DNA from: Didymodactylos carnosus
Lineage: Eukaryota; Rotifera; Eurotatoria; Philodinida; Philodinidae
Reading direction: 5' to 3'
Assembly (NCBI GenBank): GCA_905250885.1
Contig: CAJNOQ010001358.1
Coordinates: forward strand, 1 to 32,657
DNA: 32,657 nt
Shown: piece by piece, positions 21,643 through 32,556 of the stretch
Position numbering within the stretch: the first letter of the stretch is position 1
Layout: each line of letters opens with the position of its first letter
Program-made: the position numbers and the translations under genes
Notes under the pieces: generated by a model
Told to the model about the DNA's origin: nothing
Databases searched by the model: none
Seen by the model: the letters and a program-made list of their open reading frames with translations, nothing else

Positions 21643-24600
21643 ATGGCAAACATGAAAGGCCCAAAATCTTTAATGGATGAAATGATTCATCAGGTAACTT
21701 TTCGTTTTAATATGATGAGCTGAACTCGAATAATATTTGTTTCTGCCTTTACAGGATAGAAATTTCGGTGATAGTGGTAATGAGGAACGACCATCAAAAT
21801 TTAGAGCAAATGATGATCCATCATTGCGAGGTAATTCAAGAGGACGTGGATCATATAATAACAGTGGATCAAGAGGAACACGTGGTGGGACACGTGGAAA
21901 TTTTCAACAACATGGTGGCGCAGGATATCAACATGATCAATCGTATTTTAATAACAGAAATAATAATAACAATAATGATAAGGAACAGGGTTCATTAAGT
22001 GGTGATAACAATCGAAAAATGGGTGTAGCAAATTCTGTACCGCCTTCATTGTTGGGTTTGAACCTTGCACCGAATCGACATTCTTCCAATTATTCTACTG
22101 ATTCAAATAATTTTCCAAATAAAAACAGTACATTTCCTCACAGAGGACGTCCACGATTCTCAAACCCACAAGCAGGTTATAGAGGTAACATGAATCGATT
22201 TTCTGGAGGACAAGCATCATTTAACGAGAATAATCAACAACCTTTAAATGAAAATTTTCGTCAACAGCAATCATTGTTCGGTGGTAGCAACAGTAATAAT
22301 GCGCAAAAGTCACAAACTATGGTACAGCAAGACAATAAACAAATATCTCAAAAGCCAATGCAATCAATTCTACCAAGAGGAAATAATGATCGAATAGATA
22401 TAGGTAAAATCACTAAAACATGGAAATAGTACTATCAATAATTATTTTCTAATATACCTTTAGATTTATCATCATCACTCAAATACTCAGAACAAAAACA
22501 AGACGTTAGCTTGATGGAATTAAACGTTAAAAAAGAGCAAGATATGTTGTTACATAAAACAAGTATGTAAAAATGTTGATTTGTAAATAGTATAGCATAT
22601 ATGACAGTACTTTCACTTACTGGTGGAAATAGTACTCGCCCACATTAACAATAGAAAGCTTATTCTTCAAACTTTTGGAAGTTAGTAAGTGGTAATCGAA
22701 ACTTCTACTTGTACAAACTAATTTGTTTGTTAATTCTTTTTCATCGACTCCGTACGCAAAACAGAGCAACTGCTTCTTTTGCAACTCCAACTCCGGAGTT
22801 GAGCTTCTTTTTAGTGGAATTGGAGTTGAATTGGAGTTGCGTTTTTATTAGATTAGAGTTGAGTTGAGTTAAGATTTTTCCAACTCCACAACTCCAGTTA
22901 GAAATCTGCATTTCACTGCTTTCTGCAGTGATCACATTAGAGCTGATCGAAACAAGTCTCTCATTTTTCCTTTCCAATGTCTACTTCTTAAGAAATACAC
23001 AGAAAAGAAAACGAAACCTTATGTCGACGCACTGGATTATTCTTGCTCACTTATCCACATCGTGTGTTGTTATAACCGCTGATATCTCTATAAAATTAGA
23101 AAATACTCCAAATGGCAACACGTAGTTCGTCTGGTTCTCTCAAAATAAGTTCTTGTCGGAGTTGAAACGGAGTTGGAGTTGAGTTGGCGTCGAACTTAGC
23201 CGGAGTTGCCCATCTCTGATGCAAAAGCTACATAATTAGAAAATTTTTCTTTTTGCTATTGTGAACGGCAATAATGTAAAATATGTAATACAGAATAACG
23301 GTCAAAAGTCAAAATTATAAAATCTGCGCATTTATTTCATTTGTAGAGATGCCAAATCAGCAGCAATATTATCAAAATGATAATCGACGTTACGATAGTC
23401 GAGAAGAGAACAGTAGAAAAGAGTATGATCGGCCATCAAGAGATCATAATAGTCGTACAGATCGTTCAAGATCACCAGCGACGAGAAATGACCGACGGTT
23501 TGCAACGAAATATGAAAATAATGATCGACAATTTGGCATAAAAGGCGATCGAGACGTTTCAACTCGAGCTAGTCGAGAAAGCTTCATGAATAAAAGGTGA
23601 AAATTGTTTAATTTTTTAAGCATAATCTGAAAAATAGCATATTATGAACAATTTTAGAGAGGAAAAACGTGATAGTAACAACGATGGAACAGGACGTCGA
23701 TCCAGATTTGGATCGGACGAGCGTGGATTTAAAGGACGCGATTATGATCAACGAAGTAACAGTCAACAGGATAATCGTGAACATGAGCGTAGGCTTTTCT
23801 GTGTAAAAAGCTCTCCTAGACGAACTGAATTGAACTTCTTTTTTTTTCTAGAAAATGAAGGTCGGAGACTGCAATTTCCTGGTGCGGGATATCGAAATGT
23901 TCCTGAAAATCGTCTAAACTCACAACATGGAAACACGCAACAACAACAGTATTCACCAAATTTTCCAGGGCAAAATCGTTCAGATTACAATAATGTGCAA
24001 CAAAATTATCGTCAACAAGGTGGAATGACTAATGAACAACGATCATATAATCGTTTAAATCCAGATTCTGGTACAAATTTGGGCCGCCGTCAAAGTCGAT
24101 TTAGTGACCGTCAAACGGAAGAATATGATATTGATAATAAACCATTGCGTAAGAAAATTGTTTTTAGTCTCTATTTAATTATATTTATTCGTACTTTTTT
24201 TAGATAAACCAGAGTTTCAATTGCCTGTTGCAATTACAACTACTCCATTGTATCAAGTTACGAATACTGCAACGTATAGTCAAGCGCGTCCATCACAGAA
24301 TCAAGCCTATTCTCAACAACAACAATCATCGTCAATCCAATCTCAAATCAATCCACAATTTCGCGCGCAAATGCCACCCCCAAACTCTGCACAACAATCA
24401 GCACAAAACCAACCAAATATGCCTTCTTATCAACAAATGCCGCAATTGCAACAACATTTCAGTGGAGGTCAAGGTTATAATTGGCCATCAGCTACTTCTG
24501 TAGTACCAGCTACAAGTCAAAGCCAGTCACAGCAAATAGCACCGCATTCAATGACTGCAATTCAACAGCCTAATCCTTATAGTCAACATCAATCGCAGCA

Positions 24601-25523
24601 GCCACAATCTGTAAATCCTTATGCACAGTATGGTGTGACTTCTAACCCCCAACAAACTACTAGCTCAACTCCGGTATCCACATCTCAACAGTATCAAAAT
24701 ACCACAAATGTTCAGCAAGCATCAGCAACTCAACAAGCCACATCGGCAGTGAGTGGAACGTCAGCGTCAGTGATGGATGCACTACAACAGCAGCAACAGC
24801 AATGGGCACAGTATTGTCAACAATACTGGAATTATGTTGTAAGTATTCATCTGCTCGATTGAAAATAGAGAACATGTTGTGTGCAATCTGCGGTACTAAT
24901 CTCCATTTTATTTGATATTTTTAGCAGCAACAACAAGCTTTAAGAACAGCTTCAGCTTCCCATCCTGAACAAACAGTTGCTCTTCAACAACAGTCACAAC
25001 CAGCAGGTATGTATACACGAATTCTAACATAAAATGAAAAAAGGTTGTTCAACTTTTTGAGCTTTGCAAAAAGAACTTTTAATGATGTTTTTCAAAAAAT
25101 AAATTAGAAATTTTCTCTTCTTTTCTAGGCCACGGTTTTTCGTCTTTACCTACACAACCACAGTCACAAGCAACAGCTGTACCAACAGTTAAACAAACGA
25201 CAACTGCCGCTGTCCAAGATACTTCAGTAGCCTCAGAACCATCAAATCTCGATAATCAATGGAGTCAATATGTACAACAATGGAGTCAATATTGCATGCA
25301 ACAACCGAATGCCTCCACGTCAGCAGTTGTTCTACCGACTACAACTCAACCAGTCAGCGATAATTCAAGCATTAATGTACAGCAACAGACATCTCTTCCC
25401 GACAGAACATCGGCAGCGTCAACAATTCCCAATTATTTGTCTCAATTAAATCATCAACAACAACAACAGCAACAAGGCGCAAATAGTAGTTTATGGCAAA
25501 ATTGGTTTAATCAAACACAATAG
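21643..25523 (+). CDS. Low-complexity RGG/SR/Gln-rich protein, probably RNA-associated
   Basis: Exons: 21643-21693, 21755-22403, 22464-22562, 23347-23596, 23658-23788, 23852-24148, 24204-24838, 24925-25006, 25129-25523. All junctions are GT-AG with consistent phase, giving 862 aa. The start MANMKGPKSLMDEMIHQ follows a strong splice acceptor. Segments: RG/RGG-rich (about 42-66), Asn/Gln-rich, an SR-like patch RDHNSRTDRSRSP (about 297-309), further Arg/Asp/Asn-rich sequence, then a Gln/Ser/Pro/Thr-rich half. In that half aromatic motifs recur: WAQYCQQYWNYV (about 693-704), WSQYVQQWSQYC (about 776-787) and WQNWFNQTQ at the C-terminus. No RRM, KH or helicase core was seen. Such composition is usual for RNA granule or splicing-associated proteins; the W-x-x-Y motifs recall the C-terminal motifs of FUBP/PSI proteins, but that is only a resemblance. 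The 784 nt third intron carries a transposable element. Confidence 0.85.
22762..23218. mobile_element. hAT-like miniature element in an intron, rich in GGAGTTG repeats
   Basis: The left end starts CAGAGCAACTGC and the right, inward on the minus strand, starts CAGAGATGGGCAACTCC. The flanking octamers are ACGCAAAA (22754-22761) and ATGCAAAA (23219-23226), identical at seven of eight positions. CAGAGATGGGCAA-type termini with 8 bp duplications are characteristic of hAT elements. Both ends hold runs of AACTCC/GGAGTT units (22782-22899 and 23159-23207) in both orientations, giving strong self-complementarity. No transposase is present. It lies in intron 22563-23346 of the RGG/Gln-rich gene. Confidence 0.65.
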
Positions 25524-25925
25524 AACAGCGATTAAGTACGTGTAACTAGTCAGATGTATGAATTTCGAACCGTCGGCTTTATTGCTAGAAAAACCTATTC
25601 ATTCATCTTTTTCACTGAAAATCTCGGTTCTTAAGTTTTTCACAGTGCTTTTCTTTGCACTGAAAAGTTTTATTATAATGCACAAAAAAGTTATTCTGCT
25701 TTTCTCTTCTTTGCACTATTGTGATGAAAAAAAGAATTTTTTCCTTGTTATATCTCTATTTTTTCTGAATTTTCTCTACCATACTTTTCTAAGTAAATTT
25801 TCCTATGGATCATTTTTCAGTTCAAATTGTTTGGTTCTTTGTTTTCTGTACCTGTTTGTATGTGTATTCTGTACAATGTTTTGTTTTGTTTGTTTGATTC
25901 TTAACTGAAGTTTGATGAAAACGTA

Positions 25926-25931
25926 AATAAA
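25926..25931 (+). terminator. Poly(A) signal of the RGG/Gln-rich gene
   Basis: AATAAA lies about 400 nt after the stop codon, at the end of a T-rich 3' UTR and just before a stem-loop. Confidence 0.55.
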
Positions 25932-25944
25932 TTTATAATCAATT

Positions 25945-25980
25945 ATTGCTTGTTGGGTTCAGGAATCCGTTACAAGCAAT
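25945..25980 (+). repeat. Stem-loop just downstream of the poly(A) signal
   Basis: The arms ATTGCTTGT (25945-25953) and ACAAGCAAT (25972-25980) pair perfectly over 9 bp. Inside, GGGTT pairs with AATCC with one G-T wobble around a short loop. It starts 14 nt after AATAAA, so it may mark the transcript end or be chance. Confidence 0.45.
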
Positions 25981-27796
25981 CCATTCATTGGTTTAAACAG
26001 GTTTTATTTACTTCTCATGTACCATCTACGTAGGGTATCGGCTTCTTTTCACATAAAATGTTACTCTTGATACAGTTTTAGGGCTGGATTCTGGTTTAAT
26101 GCATTAAGCACATTTGGGTATTATTTTAGACCTGCAATTTCTGGTACCATTTTGGCTCTTCTAACGCATTCAAACGTATTAGTGGCGCGAAATTATCCAC
26201 TTTTATGTGTTAGAATATCTCATTATATTGCATTAACTCTTATCTATGAGAACTTTTTAATATATGAAGAAAGACCTGCGGGGATTCTAAATTTCTTCTA
26301 GAGAGTCTTACGATTTTTGTCGACGGTGTCAACAGTTTTGCAGTTATTCCTCGCATTACATGTAAAAATAAAAGGAGTAGAGGTATTTTAGTTTTCAGGA
26401 ACTATCAAGGTTATTTTTTAAGTGAAATTTTCAAGACGCTTCAACGTGTGTTATTGAATTAAAATATTTAGAATAATAGACGTCAACAGGCATATTCAGC
26501 GTCTAACACGAATGGTGGTGATAATCAATTAATATCATGAAATTTTACTCAAGTGTTTATCATACGACAAAATATACTCATTGAAGAGGACTGTGTACTC
26601 AGGCTGAAGATAAATAATGAATCATCGGGCCATTCAATGGTTACTATATGAACTTTAAAAATAGATGATAGTAGTTCTATGATCTATCAACTGGAAAACA
26701 TGTAGAGGAAAAGAAATTACCCTCCTGATTGTCGGTATACTATCGATATGAAATACAATATATTAAGACAACTAATCAAATATTTTGATAAAAGTTTAAA
26801 AGATTATTAGGCGTTGGCGTTTTTTCAATATTTGGTGACATACAACTATATGTGTGAATTGTCAAAACAGAAAATACATCTAGTCGCCGTTCGTTTTAGA
26901 CGTTTGTGTTAAGAAGAATGATTATTATCGATAACACATCTATAGGATATTGTCCATTCAAAGGTTAACGATGATTCTCATATACTCGAATGAGATTTAT
27001 ATAGGGAAACAAAATAGCAATGATCAGCTAACACATTGTTATGATTAATATTAGCTCATACCAGGCAAATTTCCGGTTTCAATCTATATTAAGCAAAATC
27101 GGGAATTATGACATCAATTTATGCGAATGCATTAATTTAATATGGATTGGTGATGTTATGTAGAGAACAATGAATGATAATAATACAAACTGAACACATT
27201 AATATGTACCCGACAAAATAATTAGCGTATTTTTCTTTTGTCTTTCATTATCAAATAAAAACATTTTATTTTTTTCTGGTATAAAATAAAGTTGATAGTG
27301 ATGAACGTTTTACACAGAAAAATGTGCAAAAATCACTGCTACATAATTTATTTATTTTGGAAATGTAATAATATAGATAGATCAGATATAGATTAGAAAA
27401 CAAAATTTATTCATTTATCCTTTGTGGATTTGAAATTATAATTTATGATTCAAAGAATGGTCTGCCTAGTTGCTAGATATTTTTCTCTCTCTATGTTAAC
27501 GATTTTTCGCTTGAAATTATTTAAAAAATAGCCGAAATACGCACATATTTTATAAAGGATGAAATTTACATGTTTAGCACATCAGAACTGTAATAATAAA
27601 TTATTATTCAAAATAAATAATTTCATATTTTGATAACAAAAATTCTTTTTTCCAACTATCATCTACTTGTAAGCAAGCAAAGTTCAAAGTTATGTCCATG
27701 AGTTATCTCAATGTGACACCGGCCATAATATTTTACTTTTTATGGCGCCATGGACAAACCATCGCTTAATGAAAAAATAGAAAATGAAACATATAC

Positions 27797-29153
27797 ATGA
27801 CCGAAATAATACCCGAACAACCATCATTTGTTTTACGTTATATTTTATTTGTTTTAAATACCGTTTTGTGGATTATTTCACTAGCAATTTTTGGACTAGC
27901 CATCTATATCATGATTGAATCACAGTTGTTTGATAAAATAAAACAATTATTAAAAGCAAATTCAACATCAACTCCTGCTGTAACTCTCGTTCAACCGTTT
28001 TTAATTATTTTAATTTCTTTTATGATTGTTATTACTACAATGTTAGGCTGTGTGGGCGCATTAAGAGAAAATACTTATTTATTAATATGGTATAAACGAT
28101 TGATAATGGTATTTTTTCTAGTATTTATCGTCGTCATTATTCTGGTTATAGTTACATGGACCATGTTTACGGATAAACAAATACATGAACCATTAAGAGC
28201 AGCAATCAAATTTTATCTAGATGATGAAGATCTAACGGATACAATTAATCAAGGTATAATGAAAGAAATATTTACTTTTCTCTAGTTTTTCGTTATTTTA
28301 AGTACAACGTTCTTTTCAATGTTGTGGCATTGATCGAGAGGGCATTCATAATTGGCAAGATAATCGCTATTTTGGGTGTAAAAAATGGGATAATGCAACA
28401 ACTGCTGAAGAAATTCCGTTTGATGCCTGTAGTGTGCCATGGTCTTGTTGTAATATTCAATCAATAAAACCTGATCGAACTTGTGGAAAAGGTGTTTTAT
28501 GTCAAGGTAAGATTTGTCGCATAAATTGTCTTGTAGTATTTGTCTGACTTATTTTGTAGAAAAATTAAACACATTGAGTTCACTTAAGGTTATCCACCAA
28601 CGTCAAAAAATCTAAAATGTCAACAATATTTACACAACACAAATGCAACGCCTACCTATTCAGGCAAGAGTTATTATAATAATGTGAACAGAACTGAGTG
28701 AAATTTTTATTCTATTTGCAGATGGATGCATGATTAAATTGAAAAATTTAGTGGAAAAACATGCTCAATCTATTGTAATAGCTATTGGTAATAGAAATTA
28801 TTGGTAAAATAGAGTATAAATTGATCATTAATTCGCATTTAGGAATAACTATGTCATTTTTCATCGTTATTGTTATAATAATAGAATGTTTAATTAGAGA
28901 CATTGGTATGTGCAGTCCTTTGATTGTATGAACAACTTTTTCAATGAATGTATCTGATTGACTGCATTATTATTGCAGAAATGTTGACAGGTTATTTCTC
29001 TACAAAATCTTCAGTATACCTCATATTTAGTTCATACTTGAAATTCTGTTACATATAACGACGATAACTAGCATATCTTGTTTTCTCATTGTTTTTTTTA
29101 TTATAGAAGATGTTATTGATTATCACCAACCAATTCATGATATTTGCGCATGA
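27797..29153 (+). CDS. Tetraspanin family protein
   Basis: Four-pass membrane protein of the kind that organises membrane microdomains. Exons: 27797-28253, 28303-28506, 28722-28787, 28843-28905, 28979-28990, 29107-29153, all GT-AG in phase, giving 282 aa. TM1 is about residues 15-40, with a polar Asn. TM2 is about 64-89, followed by the family motif GCVGALREN. TM3 is about 101-124. The large extracellular loop holds FQCCGID (about 157-163), a PWSCC motif and a further Gly-Cys, giving the expected disulphide cysteines. TM4 is about 238-260. The last two exons are less sure: without the final splice, the frame runs to a stop at 29056-29058 (289 aa) with an unusually hydrophobic tail, so the hydrophilic spliced tail is preferred. 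The subfamily cannot be named. Confidence 0.9.
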
Positions 29154-29803
29154 CTTATTAAGAAATCTTATCGTCACATAAAGAACTACATAATTGTACA
29201 AAAAATAATTTACGTTAGTTTTGATTCCTGTAAATACGAAGAAATTTCTGTTGCCCATCTAACTTTTTTCTTTTTGTAAAAAGAATCACCACAGATAAAA
29301 TGCATTTTTTATCTCTTCATTTGCGCCTAAGTATAATGCTGAAGAGCAACAGCTTCTGAATATCTACCATAACAAAAGATTTTCGACTTAATATTTGATT
29401 GCTCCATAGTAAATTTACACGCTTTAAAGCAATCGTGCTGTGGACAGCAATGTATGATAAATGTGTACACCGCATCGAATAGCTCAGAAATCTTTACCAT
29501 CACATTATATTACGTAGTAAAATCATACACTATTTTATCGAGTTCTGCTAGATTTTACGTCGCCGATTATCTACTTCAGCAGTTCTGAAGTCCTCTTAAT
29601 CGTTTTTGCACTTGTGCTAAACACGATTGCGCTTATATCTAGTTTTAAATAATGTGTAATTAGTCTTGTGATCTGTGATTATTTTGATAACTTATGTGGA
29701 AAATTAAATAGATCGACCAGTAGTAAATCCTTTGGTTCGACGTCAATTGATGCGACGCGAAACATATTTAACCTTATCGCTTTCTCTGAATATATATATA
29801 TAC
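29154..29803. other. Intergenic region after the tetraspanin gene
   Basis: AT-rich sequence that should include the tetraspanin 3' UTR. No AATAAA close to the stop and no gene or repeat was recognised. A short TA run precedes the foldback. Confidence 0.5.
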
Positions 29804-30612
29804 ATCAATTCAGTCGAGAAATTGTAAAAGCTTGTTCGGCCAAAACTGATCGCAGATTCGGACTCTCCATAGTCGATGACCTTGTACACAACAAGTTTTG
29901 AATCAGGGTATTCCAGAAAAAATTTTCTCCATTGTTTTGCAAAAAAAATTTTTACCAAGTTCCTGGAGTGGACCAATGGCTGAACGGGACTGACGAGGAA
30001 ACCGCCCCAAGTGTTCCCGAGCTTTTTCGTCGAAACACGTAGACATAGGTCACCGCTGATGCTGATTTCGAAAATCATAGTCGGAGCGGCATATGGCCCT
30101 TGGAAACCTGGTTTTCTAGAAAACCAGTTCTTCTGAAACTCTAAAAAATAACCAGAACCTTTCTTAATAAGTCATAATTGTAGCCCGCAAATTTCGGATT
30201 AAACTGAGGCATCTCAGCTCTACACGACCTTTCTTTGCAAAGTTCTACAATTTATAAGCTGGGAGATGTCTCATTTTAATCAGAAATTTGTAGGCTACAA
30301 TTATGGCTCATTAAGAAAGGTTTTGGTTATTTTTTAGACTTTCTGAAAAACTGGTTTCCTAGAAAACCGAGTCACCAAGAGCCCGTATGCTGCTCCGGCT
30401 ATTATATTCGAAATCAGCATCAGCGCTAACGTATGCCTATGTGTGTTTCGACGAAAAAGCTTGGGAACAATTGAGGCGGTTCCCTCATGAGAAATTTTTC
30501 TAGAATACCCCAATTCAAAACTTGTTGCGTACAAGGTAGCCAACTATGGAGAGTCCGAATATGCGATCAGTTTTGGCCGAACAAGCTTCTAAAATTTCAC
30601 AGCTGAATTGAT
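29804..30612. repeat. Large foldback (near-palindromic) element, about 809 bp
   Basis: The left arm (29804 to about 30219) and right arm (about 30257-30612) are inverted copies with a 37 nt loop. Shared blocks include ATCAATTCAG at both outer ends, AAGCTTGTTCGGCCAAAACT, TTTTTCGTCGAAACAC, GCTGATGCTGATTTCGAA and AGTCTAAAAAATAACC-like sequence. The left arm has about 62 extra nt (29930-29991). Arms differ by scattered substitutions, so the duplication is not recent. No target duplication is clear and no transposase is encoded; open frames in the arms are by-products. Confidence 0.85.
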
Positions 30613-31634
30613 ATAACTGCTAGTATATAGTGAGGTATAACCCATATCTGGAATACCAACAAAATACCGCTGGTATACTACTTAGTACACCATGCAGTAT
30701 ACCGACGATTTTCAAAATACCCCCCCTGTAAACAAATATCGGTGATGGTTTTTCAAGGTTTTTATTTTACTTGTAGACTGGCCGATAGTCATGGATGACA
30801 GTCATCGCAGGACATCCTACGACAGACTGTGTAATTCAAGTCAAAGTTCATGCGAGTCAAAGTTTGAGGAGTCAATGAGAGAAAAGTTAGAAAATCTCTT
30901 AATTTTTTGTCGCTATTATATACTGCTCTAATCATCGAAACAACAAGGTGGATAACTTTGAAACAGTGTACCGTGCGGTATTCTTCACACAGGTGCGTGA
31001 AGAATTATAGATTTTCAGATCATATCGCGGTAACCGATCGTAGTTTTGAGAACTATGGTTTACCGGCGGTATTAAATAAAAATGTTCGACATGGGAATCG
31101 ATGGGACGCAGCGGAAGTGACGCCTTCAAATATGCAGTGCATGTAAATTCGTTCGCTTTTTCCATTAGAAGCTTCTGCTTAGTACTCGAATAAATGCGAA
31201 ATTTAGGATAAAAATTGAGATGAACTAATCGAAGCAGATGTCAGCAGGACAGATGCTTTCGCGTACAAAACTTTGACTGCCGTGTAAGTAGTTATTCCTT
31301 TACTCCCACTGGGCCAAAAAGAGAAATAAGAAGTTTGAGGTTAATTAAGAAACGTTAGTGGTCCTGCCAAGAACAATGATGGCCCACATACGCTACTAAA
31401 AGTGAAATCATGACTCTGACTACAGAAATATTTTCATGCTATGTTTCCGCCTGTTTCACAACTGCTTTTTTAGAGTGATTTTCTATAATGGACTATCTAC
31501 ATGTCAAGCTAGAATGGATGTTTGTGTTACAGGTTATATTAGTGAAGAAGTGTTTTGACGTGAACTGGTGCTATTCGTAGAGGTCTGCATTTGCCGGACA
31601 TGTCTATGGCACAGCTCTTACGCACTTTTTTGCG
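30613..31634. other. Accessory noncoding stretch with palindromic motifs
   Basis: The motif AATACCGCTGGTATAC at 30663 recurs in inverted, diverged form near 31058-31073 (AATACCGCCGGTAAAC on the minus strand) and near 30969-30982. A small perfect-arm hairpin lies at 30980-31005 (ATTCTTCAC/GTGAAGAAT). This may be one or more decayed inverted-repeat elements of about 411 bp. No gene was recognised. Confidence 0.35.
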
Positions 31635-31770
31635 GTTGAGATAAGCTGCGAGAAAATGCTGAGAGCAAATCACTACAATCAGCGCTAATAGCGACGCAAA
31701 TTACGGAACGCACTGTCATACGTTGACTGTAGTGATTTGCTCTCAGCGTTTGGTCCTAGCTTATCTCAAC
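31635..31770. repeat. Hairpin with 43 nt arms
   Basis: The outer 13 bp (GTTGAGATAAGCT, 31635-31647 against 31758-31770) and inner 20 bp (31658-31677 against 31728-31747, GCTGAGAGCAAATCACTACA) pair perfectly, separated by a 10 nt imperfect stretch. The loop is about 50 nt. It may be a MITE or the source of a structured RNA. Confidence 0.75.
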
Positions 31771-31887
31771 GCTTTTTGCTTATTAACATTTTTCAAACTT
31801 TTTTCAAGGAGGAAATTTGGTCTGCAGTACCAGATAAGAAAGTTAGAATATGCATTTTTCCTACTCATACACTTTTTCATATTTTAG

Positions 31888-32080
31888 CAACGTAAATTCA
31901 TTGGATGAAAGTTTTGCATTGTATCATACTCACACTCCTATTTTTGTACAACAGTCATGTATAAAACAATGGCTGAAAGCGACTCTAATGAGTGTAGTAA
32001 AAGGATCGAAATTGCCAAATTCGAAAGATCCGTTTATGGCAATCCTGTGGAAACATGTTTTCTCATATTCACCACAATAG
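31888..32080 (+). CDS. Possible terminal coding exon of an unrecognised gene
   Basis: After a pyrimidine-AG acceptor (AG at 31886-31887) the frame starting at 31889 stays open for 63 codons to TAG at 32078-32080. The residue mix is balanced and soluble (for example SCIKQWLKATLMSVVKGSKL and DPFMAILWKHVFSYSP), and base composition is less A/T-biased than the surroundings. No family was recognised and no upstream exon could be joined, so it may be a gene fragment or chance. Confidence 0.3.
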
Positions 32081-32556
32081 AGCTATACAAAACAGTCAGC
32101 AGAAGAAGCTGAAGTCAGTAAGCAGAAAAGAATTTTCCACAGAGACGGAGAATAACTAACTAATTAAACTTAATAACTAATTTTTGACATCAGTATCTGC
32201 CAAAATTTTATGCATGAAAAGCGAAATGTTAAGTTAATTTTAGGTGAGAAATCTGTGGTATGATTCGGTATTTGTAATAAACTATCATAGTTGCTTAACA
32301 CCTCTATGATCACATAATGGAGTGATCAAAAACGTATTAATAATGTCTTGAAAATTTTCAACTCTGCTATTCATCTACCAGCTTAGATCACTATAACATT
32401 CGAATACGTGAAACTTTCCGAGCGGTTTTTTTATGTGTTGTTCACTTTGTCGAAGAACTTTCGAAAACCAAAGTATCCTCAACTGATTTTTGAAATTACT
32501 ATTGATCTTCATGATGTATGGCAGATAAAATGATTATACGCTGAAGTTTTGAAGTA
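32081..32556. other. Noncoding stretch
   Basis: AT-rich sequence between the possible exon and the mariner-like end. Nothing further was recognised. Confidence 0.4.

Larger units (their letters stand above)
25524..27796. other. 3' UTR and intergenic region
   Basis: The first 400 bp are T-rich and should be the 3' UTR of the RGG/Gln-rich gene; a hydrophobic open frame there is a product of T-richness. After the poly(A) signal and a stem-loop (25945-25980), no gene, RNA gene or clear repeat was recognised up to the tetraspanin start. Confidence 0.55.

Noticed and set aside
25558..25908. 116-codon plus-strand open frame, very hydrophobic
   Set aside because: It lies in the T-rich 3' UTR between the stop codon and the poly(A) signal; Phe/Leu richness follows from T-richness and it matches no family.
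29743..30543. Open frames of 69-111 codons within the foldback
   Set aside because: Both arms give similar short frames on both strands with no known domain; they reflect the duplicated sequence, not a gene.
30907..31165. Overlapping open frames on opposite strands of about 78 codons
   Set aside because: They cover palindromic motifs and neither shows a known domain or plausible gene structure.
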